Under the pieces are notes generated by a model. The model did not search any database, was not told the DNA's origin, and worked only from the letters and a program-made list of their open reading frames with translations. A stretch of 41,240 bases of DNA. It comes from a bacterium. GTDB lineage: Bacteria; Pseudomonadota; Alphaproteobacteria; Rs-D84. Where the stretch lies: NCBI GenBank assembly GCA_014803525.1, contig JAAVBP010000018.1, positions 1-41,240 of the forward strand, given 5' to 3'. Position numbers and translations under genes: made by a program. Numbering within the stretch: position 1 is the stretch's first letter; the number at the start of each line of letters is the position of its first letter. Below, piece by piece: positions 32,264 to 41,240 of the stretch.

Positions 32264-33553
32264 ATGAGTGAAATCGTTCCCATCTTAAACGAAACGCAAA
32301 TGGCCGCGATGCGCGCGTTGGAACACACAAATTCCAATCTGTTAATCATGGGACGTGCCGGAACTGGAAAGTCTACATTTGTAAACTATCTGCGTGCGAC
32401 ATCGAAAAAGCGCATAATATGCGCATGCCCGACGGCGGTTTCGGCCCTGAATATCGGGGGACAGACCATTCATTCCATGTTCCAGATCCAGCCGCGTGAT
32501 TTTATAATGCCGGAATTCCTTAAACTAAAGGCGAAAACGCGTAACATTTTGACCGGCGCCGATGTCTTAATCATAGACGAAATTTCCATGGTCGCCCCAG
32601 ACCTGTTGGATGCGATGGATATTCTGGCACGCCAGGCGCGTCGCGAAAATACCCCCTTTGGCGGATTACAGGTGCTGGCAATCGGTGACCTGTATCAATT
32701 GCCGCCGGTTATTACGCGCGATGCGGCCGCATTATATGCACAAAACTATGAACATGAAAACGCGTACTTTTTTGACAGTAATGTGTATCGGCGGGCGAAA
32801 TTTGTGCGATTTAACTTTGAATTGGTCTATCGCCAGAATGATACGGAATTGTTGGATAACTTAACGCGCCTTCGCGCGGGTGATGCCGATGCGCTGCGTT
32901 TTTTTAATGCGTTACGCATTGATGATACGGCGCGTCGCGAAAATGCGGTATTGATTACGCCGTTTCGGGCGGTTGCCGAACGGATAAATGCCGCGCGGCT
33001 GGCCCAAATCAACGCGCCAGAGGTTGCGTATAACGGCGAACTGACCGGAAATTTCTCTGAACGTGATGTGCCGGCGCCACTGTCATTGGTTTTAAAGGTT
33101 GGCGCATTGGTCGTTTTTGTGAAAAATGGTGATAAGTGGCATAACGGTTCAATGGGGATTGTGCGGGCTATGTCTGGGCGTGAAATCACGGTGCAGTTAC
33201 TGTCAGACTCGCGCGAGGTTGTGTCGGTTCGGCCCGAAAAATGGCAAAAGATTGAATATACGCGGGACGAGAATGACCGTCTTGTCGAAAATGAAATTGG
33301 CGCATACAGACAGTTTCCATTGGCCCTGGGCTATGCCATGACGATACACAAGGCCCAGGGCAAAACACTGGATGCGGTCGTTGTGGATATTTCCCGCGGT
33401 GCATTTGCCCATGGCCAGGCGTACGTCGCACTGTCGCGCACACGTCAGGCATCCGATATGCATATTGCATCGGCGCTGCGTCCGCGTGATGTTATATTTG
33501 ATCCGCGTGTTATGGATTTTGTTCAGTCTGAAACCAAGACGAACGTCGCATAA
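32264..33553 (+). CDS. Pif1/RecD-like DNA helicase
   Basis: A 429-aa superfamily 1B helicase. Walker A GRAGTGKST at residues 30-38, Walker B VLIIDEIS with D105 and E106, the GDLYQLPPV motif III, the YRQNDTELLDNLTRLRAGD region, and C-terminal motifs TIHKAQGKTLD and AYVALSRTR (UvrD_C_2-like). SF1B enzymes move 5'-3' on single-stranded DNA. It lacks the long N-terminal region of RecD2. The ATG at 32264 gives a start just before the first helicase helix; the frame can extend to 32171 without support. Its 3' end overlaps the convergent radC by 44 nt. Confidence 0.88.
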   Translation: MSEIVPILNETQMAAMRALEHTNSNLLIMGRAGTGKSTFVNYLRATSKKRIICACPTAVSALNIGGQTIHSMFQIQPRDFIMPEFLKLKAKTRNILTGADVLIIDEISMVAPDLLDAMDILARQARRENTPFGGLQVLAIGDLYQLPPVITRDAAALYAQNYEHENAYFFDSNVYRRAKFVRFNFELVYRQNDTELLDNLTRLRAGDADALRFFNALRIDDTARRENAVLITPFRAVAERINAARLAQINAPEVAYNGELTGNFSERDVPAPLSLVLKVGALVVFVKNGDKWHNGSMGIVRAMSGREITVQLLSDSREVVSVRPEKWQKIEYTRDENDRLVENEIGAYRQFPLALGYAMTIHKAQGKTLDAVVVDISRGAFAHGQAYVALSRTRQASDMHIASALRPRDVIFDPRVMDFVQSETKTNVA

Positions 33554-34223
33554 AATCTGTTTCTCGGATAGAGTGTACCGCGGCGCCTGCAACAAGATAG
33601 TGGTCATATAGTGCGATATTGTTCTGGGCCAATATTTCATAAATTTGTTGCGTACAATAAATATCTGCTGATGAAAAACGCGCTTTTTCACTGGGGTGAT
33701 TATGATATATCAGAACGCTTTTGGCATGCAAGAATAGGGCGCGCGTAAGTATAACACGCGGATACACCGTTGCATTGTCAAAGTCGCCACGCGTATGCAT
33801 GTCATCTGCCATCATGCAATCGTTGTCATTCAGATACATCACATGAATTTCTTCAACCGGTTTTCCGCAAACCTGGGATTTGCAATAGTTTGCCAATATA
33901 ACCGGGTCCGAATAAACAGGGTTTGATGCGATACGTTCACCACAATCTATTTCGGATGATTGACGCAGGCCCTCCAATACCCGCACTATCGCAGGACCGA
34001 CACCATCAATTTCCAGCAAACGTTCACGTGGCGCGGTTACTACTTGATGATAACTGCCAAATGTTTCCATCAGTTTATGCGCTAATTTGCGCATGTCGCG
34101 ACGCGGAACTGCCTTGGTTAACCAAAACTCTAACAATTCGTATTGTGCAACCTTGTTGTCTTCAACTTTCTGGCCCAAACGTTGGCGATGGCCGGCATAA
34201 AAATTTGGGTCGGATTTGGGCAT
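33510..34223 (-). CDS. radC: RadC family JAB/MPN-domain protein
   Basis: A 237-aa protein with an N-terminal helix-hairpin-helix (LLEIDGVGPAIV, residues 69-80) and a C-terminal JAB1/MPN-like metal site: H174 and H176 in HNHPS with D187 in SSAD. RadC is widespread, but its role is unclear; the old DNA-repair phenotype in E. coli was traced to another gene. Last gene of the lon-tsaB-rimI-radC operon, 15 nt after rimI. AGGA precedes the ATG. Confidence 0.92.
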   Translation of the reverse strand: MPKSDPNFYAGHRQRLGQKVEDNKVAQYELLEFWLTKAVPRRDMRKLAHKLMETFGSYHQVVTAPRERLLEIDGVGPAIVRVLEGLRQSSEIDCGERIASNPVYSDPVILANYCKSQVCGKPVEEIHVMYLNDNDCMMADDMHTRGDFDNATVYPRVILTRALFLHAKSVLIYHNHPSEKARFSSADIYCTQQIYEILAQNNIALYDHYLVAGAAVHSIRETDFMRRSSWFQTEQNP

Positions 34224-34238
34224 GGCGGATCCTGTGTG

Positions 34239-34625
34239 TTATATATCTTTTCGCATCATAATGGCATCCACGCCGTCATAATATTTTGGGCGTGTGCCAA
34301 CCTCAATGTATCCGCCCGCCTTGTACAGGGCGCGTGCGGGGGCGTTGTCGGCCGCAACCTCAAGAAACATTTTTGTGGCGCCACGCTTTGATGCGTCAGA
34401 TTCCGCAATGGCCAGCATGGCCGCCGCAATACCGGTGCGACGTGCGTCCGGTGCAACACCGATGGTGATAATCTCTGCCTCGTCCGCAACAACGCGGTAA
34501 ACTATAAATCCGTTTTGACTGGCGATAATATCACAGCCGCTTTTTTTCAAATCGGCAAATTCCGTGGCACTCCACGGCTTGTGTGGAAAGCATTGACGAT
34601 GCAGGTCTTCTAGTTGTTGCAGCAT
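34239..34625 (-). CDS. rimI: RimI-like N-acetyltransferase
   Basis: A 128-aa GNAT protein with the acetyl-CoA motif VAPDARRTGIAAAML (the usual RxxGxG/A loop) and the ending motif LEVAADNAPARALYKAGGY. RimI acetylates the N-terminal alanine of ribosomal protein S18; many bacteria place it beside tsaB, as here, where its start overlaps the tsaB end by 16 nt. Slightly shorter than E. coli RimI (148 aa). Confidence 0.9.
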   Translation of the reverse strand: MLQQLEDLHRQCFPHKPWSATEFADLKKSGCDIIASQNGFIVYRVVADEAEIITIGVAPDARRTGIAAAMLAIAESDASKRGATKMFLEVAADNAPARALYKAGGYIEVGTRPKYYDGVDAIMMRKDI

Positions 34626-35161
34626 TTTTTATTAGTCTCCACATAACTTGGGCGCAGATACATCGGAACCGCCGGTTCTAAATTGCCCGCCGCAATCTTT
34701 TTGCGCACAATATCGGTGCCGAGTAGCAAATTAAAAGGCTGGTGCCCAACCGTGCGCGGGCATTCCATTTGACGCGTTTCCAGCTCATCAATCGTCATTG
34801 TCTGGGGTGCCGTCAGTGGCGACGCAACAAAGAAATCACCGCGTCCGGAATCAATCGCAACGAATGCATCCGGCGTTGCGGCTAAATATAATTCAAACGC
34901 GTTTATACCAACAACCGGAATGTTTAGGCCCATCCCCAATCCCTTGGCATATGCGATGCCCAGGCGCACGCCGGTAAAGCTGCCCGGGCCAACAACAACG
35001 CCAATGGCGGAAAGATCCCGCCACGCCGCGCCGCATTCCGTCATAAATTTTTCACATTCGATGGGCAGGGCACTCGATTGCTTTTCCACCGCAACAATTT
35101 TATGCTTATCGCCCAGCGCGAATTCCAAGTCTTTCCCAGATGTATTTATTATCAGAATCAT
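34610..35161 (-). CDS. tsaB: TsaB, t6A biosynthesis protein
   Basis: A 183-aa ASKHA-fold protein. It begins ILIINTSG, the actin-like phosphate-1 strand, and has the signature VVGPGSFTGVRLGIAYAKGLG. TsaB pairs with TsaD and TsaE to attach threonylcarbamoyl to A37 of tRNAs reading ANN codons. It is somewhat short compared with E. coli TsaB (231 aa). The ATG at 35161, with AGGA upstream, lies 13 nt after the lon stop; the frame reaches 35293 but only inside lon. Confidence 0.92.
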   Translation of the reverse strand: MILIINTSGKDLEFALGDKHKIVAVEKQSSALPIECEKFMTECGAAWRDLSAIGVVVGPGSFTGVRLGIAYAKGLGMGLNIPVVGINAFELYLAATPDAFVAIDSGRGDFFVASPLTAPQTMTIDELETRQMECPRTVGHQPFNLLLGTDIVRKKIAAGNLEPAVPMYLRPSYVETNKKCCNN

Positions 35162-35174
35162 TTTGATTTTCCTG

Positions 35175-36935
35175 TTACGCATTTGCGCCGAATCCAATAC
35201 GCTTTGCAAAGCCGGCGGATTTGCGGATGGATAATAAATCATCGATTTTGGACTTTGTAAATTCCGTCGCAACATCTTCGCCATCATTTTCAAGAAGCGA
35301 GCGTCGCAGTATCGCGGTCAATTCACGTTGCAGCTGGCGCACACCCTGTTCGGATGTATAGTTACGAATGATATGCCGAATTGCGTCATCGGAAATAGTG
35401 ATATTTTCTGCCGCCCAACCAGTGTCATTTGCCGCGCGCTTAACCAGATGGTCGTGCGCGATGCGAACCTTGTCCTCTTCGGCGTATCCGGGGATTTCAA
35501 TTATTTCCATACGATCTTTCAGGGCGCTTGATAAATTCAGACTGTTTGCGGTTGCGATAAACACAACATTTGACAGGTCGAAATCAACCTCCAGATAATG
35601 ATCGCGAAAGGTCTTGTTCTGTTCCGGATCCATGATTTCCAGTAACGCTGCCTCTGGATCGCCACGATAATCACGTCCCATCTTGTCAATTTCATCCAAG
35701 ACTATAACCGGGTTATTCACCTTACACCGTTTCAGTGCATCCATAATGCGCCCGGGCTGCGAGCCCAGGTAGGTTTTGCGGTGCCCGCGAAAATGTGCCT
35801 CGTCCGAAATGCCACCCAGGGATATACGGTGATATTTGCGCCCCAGTGCATCTGCAATAGATTTGCACAGTGATGTTTTGCCAACGCCCGGCGCGCCGAC
35901 CAGGCATAAAATGCCACCGCGATTTGCGCCGGTCTTTTTCATAACCGCAATGTGTTCCAGTATGCGTTCCTTGACCGGTTGCATTCCGGAATGCTGGGTA
36001 TCCAATATTTCGCGTGCCGCGGCCAGATCAATTTTCGGTGCGTCGCTTTTATCCCATGGCATGGATAATAATTCTTCTAAATATGCTTTTAATATCGCAC
36101 CGTCATTTGACATCGGGGCCATTGATTTCATGCGACGCCATTCAGACAATGCCTTGTCACGCGCATCTGCGGGCAGGTGGGCACGCTCAATCCGTTTGCG
36201 CATGTTTTCAGAATCCATTTCTTCACTGTCTTCGCCCATCTCGCGCTGAATCGCACGCAATTTTTCTTGTAAAATCGCTTCGCGCCGGCCGGACTCCATC
36301 TGTTGGTGAATGCGACGATTGATAGCATCTTCTATTTTTGCGGTCTCATAAATCAGATTTATCTGTTCCAGCAATATAACCAGTTTTTCATGCCATGATG
36401 GTGTGCGCAAAATTTTGGCTGCAATATCTGTATCGATATCTGCCGTCTGAATAACAGCATCAACAAATGCCGGCAATGGGTAATTCTGGATAATCGTACG
36501 CAGTTTGTCCGTCTTGAACTTTCTGCTGGAGGCCAGTTGTTGCAGGTTTTCTGCAATTTTATCACGCAGGGCGATTGTTTGCTCCGCTTCGGCATCGTTT
36601 TGATATTCAATGCGTGTAATCGCGGCGGTAAAGATACCATCTGTGACATCGATATCGGACAATTCTACGGCATCTGTTGTGCGAATAACGGCATGAATCG
36701 CGCCATCCGGCATACGCAAGACCTGGGCGATATCGCCGATTGTGCCGATTTGTTGAATATCTTCGGCGTCGGTTGGATATCCCCAACTGTGTTGAGGGGC
36801 CAATACCAAGCGCTGTTTTTCTTTTGCTGCGGCCTCAATACAGGCAATTGACATTGCGTTGTCAATATACACCGGCACGGTCATGCCTGGGTGTACAACT
36901 AAATCTCTAAACGGCAGGATGTATTCTTTATTCAT
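35175..36935 (-). CDS. lon: Lon-like AAA+ ATPase without the peptidase domain
   Basis: A 586-aa protein. It has the Lon N-terminal substrate-binding domain (LPFRDLVVHPGMTVPVYI onward), the long coiled linker, and a complete AAA+ module: Walker A GAPGVGKT at about 347-354, Walker B VIVLDE at about 410-415, then sensor and arginine motifs (ATANSLNLSSALKDRME). It ends about 35 residues after the ATPase lid. The roughly 200-residue peptidase domain with the Ser-Lys dyad is absent; tsaB begins 13 nt after the stop, leaving no room for it. It could be a chaperone or unfoldase, or work with a separate peptidase. The ATG at 36935 is preferred because the promoter -10 overlaps the upstream ATG. Confidence 0.9.
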   Translation of the reverse strand: MNKEYILPFRDLVVHPGMTVPVYIDNAMSIACIEAAAKEKQRLVLAPQHSWGYPTDAEDIQQIGTIGDIAQVLRMPDGAIHAVIRTTDAVELSDIDVTDGIFTAAITRIEYQNDAEAEQTIALRDKIAENLQQLASSRKFKTDKLRTIIQNYPLPAFVDAVIQTADIDTDIAAKILRTPSWHEKLVILLEQINLIYETAKIEDAINRRIHQQMESGRREAILQEKLRAIQREMGEDSEEMDSENMRKRIERAHLPADARDKALSEWRRMKSMAPMSNDGAILKAYLEELLSMPWDKSDAPKIDLAAAREILDTQHSGMQPVKERILEHIAVMKKTGANRGGILCLVGAPGVGKTSLCKSIADALGRKYHRISLGGISDEAHFRGHRKTYLGSQPGRIMDALKRCKVNNPVIVLDEIDKMGRDYRGDPEAALLEIMDPEQNKTFRDHYLEVDFDLSNVVFIATANSLNLSSALKDRMEIIEIPGYAEEDKVRIAHDHLVKRAANDTGWAAENITISDDAIRHIIRNYTSEQGVRQLQRELTAILRRSLLENDGEDVATEFTKSKIDDLLSIRKSAGFAKRIGFGANA

Positions 36936-36945
36936 AGCGAACATA

Positions 36946-36973
36946 AATATAAGCTATTTTTTTTACTTTTCAA
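36946..36973 (-). promoter_or_regulatory. lon operon promoter, near-leaderless
   Basis: Minus strand TTGAAA (36968-36973), a 16-nt spacer, TATATT (36946-36951), 10 nt before the ATG at 36935. No ribosome binding site. Confidence 0.55.
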
Positions 36974-36979
36974 GGTAAT

Positions 36980-37003
36980 AAAAAATCCTCCGCGTGGGAG
37001 GAT
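36980..37003 (-). terminator. Terminator of the small membrane protein gene
   Basis: ATCCTCC (36985-36991) pairs with GGAGGAT (36997-37003); T5 follows on the minus strand. Confidence 0.8.
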
Positions 37004-37025
37004 CTTTATTTGTCATGTTAATGTA

Positions 37026-37256
37026 TTAACGACGACGATTGTTATAACCGTTGTGCTGTGCGCCGGTGCTGCTGCGCTTGGACAAATAACGCGCGGCAAT
37101 CAAAACCAACCATTCCATGGACAGGGCAGCCATCCAGCTTAATTTTCCTTCGACACCCGGAACCCAACCCAAAATATAAACAATCTGTGCCATAAATGAT
37201 ACATACAGGATTCCAAACATACCCGTAAAGAACACTTTTTTAACTTTTCCAAACAT
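37026..37256 (-). CDS. Small two-helix membrane protein
   Basis: A 76-aa protein, not recognised. Basic start (MFGKVKKVF), membrane segments at about residues 9-30 and 42-58, then a basic C-terminal tail (SKRSSTGAQHNGYNNRRR). Both ends should face the cytoplasm. The ATG at 37256 has GGAAAGG upstream; a frame to 37331 would run into the tmRNA gene. It lies between ssrA and lon, all on the minus strand. Confidence 0.6.
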   Translation of the reverse strand: MFGKVKKVFFTGMFGILYVSFMAQIVYILGWVPGVEGKLSWMAALSMEWLVLIAARYLSKRSSTGAQHNGYNNRRR

Positions 37257-37324
37257 TTTTTTGCCTTTCCTATGTTTATTTATGATCAAATGCCGGGATT
37301 TCTGGTGCCAGGCACCCGGCGGGC

Positions 37325-37740
37325 CCCGCAATCGCTAAAACGAATATGATCAACAATTGCCAACCATATTCAACGCCATCTTAGGCAGCCATTGCAAGGC
37401 GAACATTGTCGTTCGCAGCGATTCTATCGCCATTCAGTTTTTATTCGGTTTTTAACGACACCACGTCGGATTCAATCTTTTGCCTTTACTGCGCCTGTCG
37501 AAACTATGTCAGCCCCAATAAAAATTATTATGAACGGTGCCTGTTTCGCATTTGTCTTTGACTGCGGTCACGTACGCTTGTACGCATTCCTTATCAAAAA
37601 CGGCACAAACCGCAACATTCCCACGTCCATAATAATTTTCTTTCGTCCCAGGTTAAAAGTGGTGGAGCTGCCGGGTACCGCCCCCGGGTCCAAAACGTTT
37701 ATTCCGCAAAGACTTCAGAATCATCACCGCTTTCGCAGCA
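37325..37740 (-). ncRNA. ssrA: Two-piece permuted tmRNA
   Basis: Read on the minus strand, the 3' acceptor piece comes first (about 37739-37660, ending CAGCTCCACCA), then an intervening segment (37659-37517), then the coding piece starting GGGGCTGACATAGTTTCGACA at 37516. GGGGCTG pairs with CAGCTCC to rebuild the acceptor stem; a 5-bp T arm (CCGGG/CCCGG, loop GGCGGTA) lies in the acceptor piece; helix P2 can form between the two pieces. The tag frame (37419-37381) encodes AANDNVRLAMAA and TAA. With SmpB it frees stalled ribosomes and marks their products for proteolysis. The 3' end of the coding piece is approximate. Confidence 0.92.
37517..37659 (-). other. tmRNA intervening segment
   Basis: A 143-nt piece removed between CCA and GGGGCTG. 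Its ends form a 16-position stem with 15 pairs (37521-37536 with 37624-37639), which would bring the two processing sites together. Inside, GTGCC/GGCAC and GCGGT/ACCGC cross one another, a possible pseudoknot. Confidence 0.7.
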
Positions 37741-37745
37741 AATTA

Positions 37746-37774
37746 ATTATACTCTTTTCCTGTGGAAATTGCAA
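37746..37774 (-). promoter_or_regulatory. ssrA promoter
   Basis: Minus strand TTGCAA (37769-37774), a 17-nt spacer, perfect TATAAT (37746-37751). Predicted start at about 37739, the 5' end of the acceptor piece. Confidence 0.75.
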
Positions 37775-37792
37775 GTTTTTAAGTTATAATGA

Positions 37793-39305
<1,513 letters not shown>

Positions 39306-39345
39306 TCACTTGATTAATCAACGAAAATATGTGGCAAAGATTTTT

Positions 39346-39374
39346 TTGATTTTTGTCACATTGTTTGTTATGAT
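39346..39374 (+). promoter_or_regulatory. Rubrerythrin promoter
   Basis: TTGATT (39346-39351), a 17-nt spacer, TATGAT (39369-39374), 30 nt before the ATG. Confidence 0.6.
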
Positions 39375-39404
39375 ATGGACAGAAATCACAAAGGAGAACA
39401 AAAT

Positions 39405-40028
39405 ATGACTGTTTCATTAAAAGGAACTCAGACGGAAAAGAATCTGTTGATCGCATTTGCGGGCGAATCCCAGGCACGTAATCGTTATACTTTTTTTGCG
39501 TCCCAGGCCAAAAAAGATGGTTTTCAGGCAATTTCTAAAATCTTTTTGGAAACCGCAGACCAGGAAAAAGAACACGCGTCACGTTTGTTTAAATTCCTAG
39601 AAGGTGGCGACTTGGAAATAACAGCGACATTCCCGGCCGGTAAAATCGGTACAACATTGGAAAATTTAAAGGCGTCCGCATTCGGTGAAAACGAAGAAAA
39701 TACCGACATGTATCCGAAATTCGCGCAAATTGCCGCCCAAGAAGGCTTTCCGGCAATCGCAGAAGTACTGAAAAATATCGGTTATGCAGAACGTTATCAT
39801 GAATCGCGTTTTCGCGCATTGGCCGAAGCTATTGAAAACGGTACATTGTTCAAATCTGATAAAATCGTAATGTGGCGTTGCACAAACTGTGGTAACTGGC
39901 ACATCGGGACCGAGGCACCGCAAGTATGCGCTGCATGTCTGCACGAACGTGGATATTTCATCAGCGAAGGTGTTATCGCGCGCTGTGACACGAACGAAGG
40001 TTTTTGTGAATACACAAACAAAGACTAA
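39405..40028 (+). CDS. rbr: Rubrerythrin
   Basis: A 207-aa peroxide-reducing di-iron protein of anaerobes. The N-terminal ferritin-like four-helix domain carries iron-ligand motifs (FAGESQARNRY and ETADQEKEHASR, then AEVLKNIGYAERYHESRF). The C-terminal rubredoxin-like domain has two CxxC pairs (WRCTNCGN and CAACLHERG). Electrons pass from the rubredoxin iron to the di-iron site, which reduces hydrogen peroxide. AAGGAG precedes the ATG at 39405; an upstream ATG at 39375 has no site. It forms its own transcription unit. Confidence 0.95.
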   Translation: MTVSLKGTQTEKNLLIAFAGESQARNRYTFFASQAKKDGFQAISKIFLETADQEKEHASRLFKFLEGGDLEITATFPAGKIGTTLENLKASAFGENEENTDMYPKFAQIAAQEGFPAIAEVLKNIGYAERYHESRFRALAEAIENGTLFKSDKIVMWRCTNCGNWHIGTEAPQVCAACLHERGYFISEGVIARCDTNEGFCEYTNKD

Positions 40029-40040
40029 TTCTCACGGTCT

Positions 40041-40070
40041 AAAAAAACGGGGCGTTTGCCCCGTTTTTTT
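40041..40070. terminator. Bidirectional terminator after rubrerythrin
   Basis: A 13-bp stem (40041-40053 with 40058-40070) of A7CGGGGC type with matching T7. It serves both convergent genes. Confidence 0.88.
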
Positions 40071-40074
40071 ATTG

Positions 40075-40494
40075 TTATAAATTGCCGGTGATTTGTTGTT
40101 CGCCAACATAATATTTGTATTTGTTTGGCACAAAACGCATCAGTACAAAATTCGGATTGTCTGGGCCGCCGTATCCGAATTTTTCAAATTCTGGCCGCCA
40201 GTGTGCGCGGCGAATATCGGCATCTGATACAAATTCCATTGTCCCATACAGCCGCACCGCATGACGCGTTTTGTCGTCAAAATAATACAGGCAACACTGA
40301 TTGTTTGACTCTAACTGCGATACTTTTGGCGTGTCGTGCGATGTCATAAAGTACAGTTTCAAATCATCTGTGTCCCGGTTCATTATGTTTGTGACGTGAC
40401 GTGCGTCCGGCGCATCATATGCGCATGTGGCCAATATTACGGCGTCACATGCACGCACAATGGCAAGTATTTGATTAATGTTTCCCATCTCCAT
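40075..40494 (-). CDS. Pyridoxamine 5'-phosphate oxidase-like protein
   Basis: A 139-aa split-barrel flavin-binding-type protein (INQILAIVRACDAVILATC, DDLKLYFMTSHDTPKVSQLESNNQCCLYYFD, then the RLYGTMEFV strand). It resembles the small PNPOx-like/general stress protein group, which bind FMN or F420 and mostly lack the PdxH reaction. The ATG at 40494 has GGAG 7 nt upstream, within the end of the lipoprotein gene (20-nt overlap); ATG 40488 is an alternative. Confidence 0.82.
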   Translation of the reverse strand: MEMGNINQILAIVRACDAVILATCAYDAPDARHVTNIMNRDTDDLKLYFMTSHDTPKVSQLESNNQCCLYYFDDKTRHAVRLYGTMEFVSDADIRRAHWRPEFEKFGYGGPDNPNFVLMRFVPNKYKYYVGEQQITGNL

Positions 40495-40954
40495 TTGTTT
40501 TCTCCATTTTATCCAGTGTCTTACGCAATAGACGCATGGAACTGTCGGCGCATCCGCGGCCACGCCATGTCATCAGTTCTTCGCCAGTTTGCTGGTCCGC
40601 TATGGATACACTAAAATTCCACCACCAGAATCCGTTCAACGAACACCAAATGGGACGAAATTTCTCGCGACGTTCCCTTACGCTTACGTAATAGCGTGTG
40701 TCGCCGGGTATCTTGTCTCGCTCGCTTGTGACTTCGTTACCGTCTGTATCATAACTTTCGCGCAGCACAGCCTTGCCTACAAGAACAATGTGACCGTGTC
40801 TTTCCAGTTCATCTTTTATACTGCGGCGCATCGTATATCCGCCACGAGCAGCATAAATCTTTGAGCCAGGTTCCAAAGTCTTTTCTTTCACCGATATGCT
40901 GTTGCACGCACCCAGCCCTAATGCCACAATTACCATTGCTATTGCTGTTTTCAT
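40475..40954 (-). CDS. Lipoprotein, unknown function
   Basis: A 159-aa protein with a lipoprotein signal peptide: lipobox LGAC gives lipidated C17. The mature domain has a beta-rich segment ending WCSLNGFWWWNFSVSIADQQTGEELMTWRG and a charged C-terminal helix. This layout recalls small outer-membrane lipoproteins, but I recognise no family. GAAAGGAG precedes the ATG, and it is cotranscribed with the PNPOx-like gene. Confidence 0.75.
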   Translation of the reverse strand: MKTAIAMVIVALGLGACNSISVKEKTLEPGSKIYAARGGYTMRRSIKDELERHGHIVLVGKAVLRESYDTDGNEVTSERDKIPGDTRYYVSVRERREKFRPIWCSLNGFWWWNFSVSIADQQTGEELMTWRGRGCADSSMRLLRKTLDKMEKTNGDGKH

Positions 40955-40979
40955 ATTTATACTCCTTTCTACTCTGGGT

Positions 40980-41049
40980 ATTTTATCCTAAGGCAGCATA
41001 TCAAACAAGTATTTTAATACTTGATAATCCGGTTGCCATGGGCTATGGT
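40980..41049. promoter_or_regulatory. Divergent promoters with a shared palindromic operator
   Basis: Minus strand: TTGTTT (41003-41008), 17 nt, TAAAAT (40980-40985) for the lipoprotein gene. Plus strand: TTGATA (41021-41026), 17 nt, TATGGT (41044-41049) for the ABC gene. A perfect inverted repeat AAGTATT-TT-AATACTT (41007-41022) touches both -35 boxes. Confidence 0.55.
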
Positions 41050-41075
41050 ATGACCTGAGTTTTCAAGGGTATATT

Positions 41076-41240
41076 ATGACAATAACACAATGTTTGAACA
41101 AAGTTACTAAGAATCCTTTCGTATACAATTATCGGCGCATGTGGCCATATGTTCGGCCGTATTGGTTTCGTGCACTGTTGGCAATATTGATAACGATACC
41201 AATCGGATCGTTGGATGCGGTTATCGCATTGTCTTTGAAA
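41076..41240 (+). CDS. ABC exporter (MsbA-like), N-terminal fragment
   Basis: The first 55 codons of a gene that runs off the window. After a short cytoplasmic start comes NYRRMWPYVRPYWFRALLAILITIPIGSLDAVIALSL, the elbow helix and first membrane helix typical of homodimeric ABC exporters such as MsbA. The nucleotide-binding domain lies outside, so substrate and subtype are open. AAGGG precedes the ATG. Confidence 0.65.
   Translation, partial: MTITQCLNKVTKNPFVYNYRRMWPYVRPYWFRALLAILITIPIGSLDAVIALSLK

Overview
The window is a compact chromosomal segment of a bacterium, most likely a host-associated anaerobic or microaerophilic alphaproteobacterium. The strongest evidence for this is a split, circularly permuted tmRNA gene on the minus strand at about 37325-37740 with an ANDN-type tag; this gene form is typical of Alphaproteobacteria. 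A rubrerythrin, BspA-like leucine-rich repeats and InlB-type B-repeats fit life in a gut or on mucosa. I could not assign a genus; a gut lineage such as Candidatus Enterousia is a guess only.

Layout. 1-12 kb: the end of a repeat surface protein, lemA, rpsD, a trpS-SIMPL-xerC run, a small exported protein, smpB, a second small exported protein, and a minus-strand operon mtaB-dacC-holB-tatD facing rpoZ and tRNA-Ser(GGA). 10.8-12.1 kb: a mosaic of tRNA fragments, two copies of an identical 81-bp repeat, and an AT-rich pair encoding a DUF2778/Tlde1-like L,D-transpeptidase-fold protein and a small membrane protein. 12.3-24.4 kb: lysS with an unknown 468-aa gene, a cold-shock protein, RNase J, an AlaRS without its C-terminal domain, a glycosyltransferase-like gene, HU behind a strongly structured leader, a Lys-rich/Cys-rich/EF-hand membrane protein, a kinase-like protein and a lipoprotein. 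24.4-32 kb: an HI0933-family flavoprotein and a 2059-aa Cys-rich exported protein. 32-41 kb: tRNA(CAT), a Pif1-like helicase, the operon lon-tsaB-rimI-radC in which Lon lacks its peptidase domain, the tmRNA gene, obgE, rubrerythrin, a PNPOx-like protein with a lipoprotein, and the start of an ABC exporter.

How the genes work together. Most are housekeeping genes for translation and its quality control: rpsD, trpS, lysS, alaS, two tRNAs, tsaB, mtaB, rimI, smpB, ssrA and obgE. TsaB (t6A synthesis) and MtaB (ms2t6A) act one after the other on tRNA position 37, and SmpB and tmRNA form one ribosome-rescue system. The accessory content is surface or exported proteins and the tRNA-linked effector-like pair.

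The least expected signals are: a recurrent promoter geometry with the -10 box about 7 nt before the ATG (leaderless mRNAs); domain-reduced Lon and AlaRS; the HU leader RNA; the inverted repeat in the RNase J leader; and the tRNA-Ser-linked effector/immunity-like locus.
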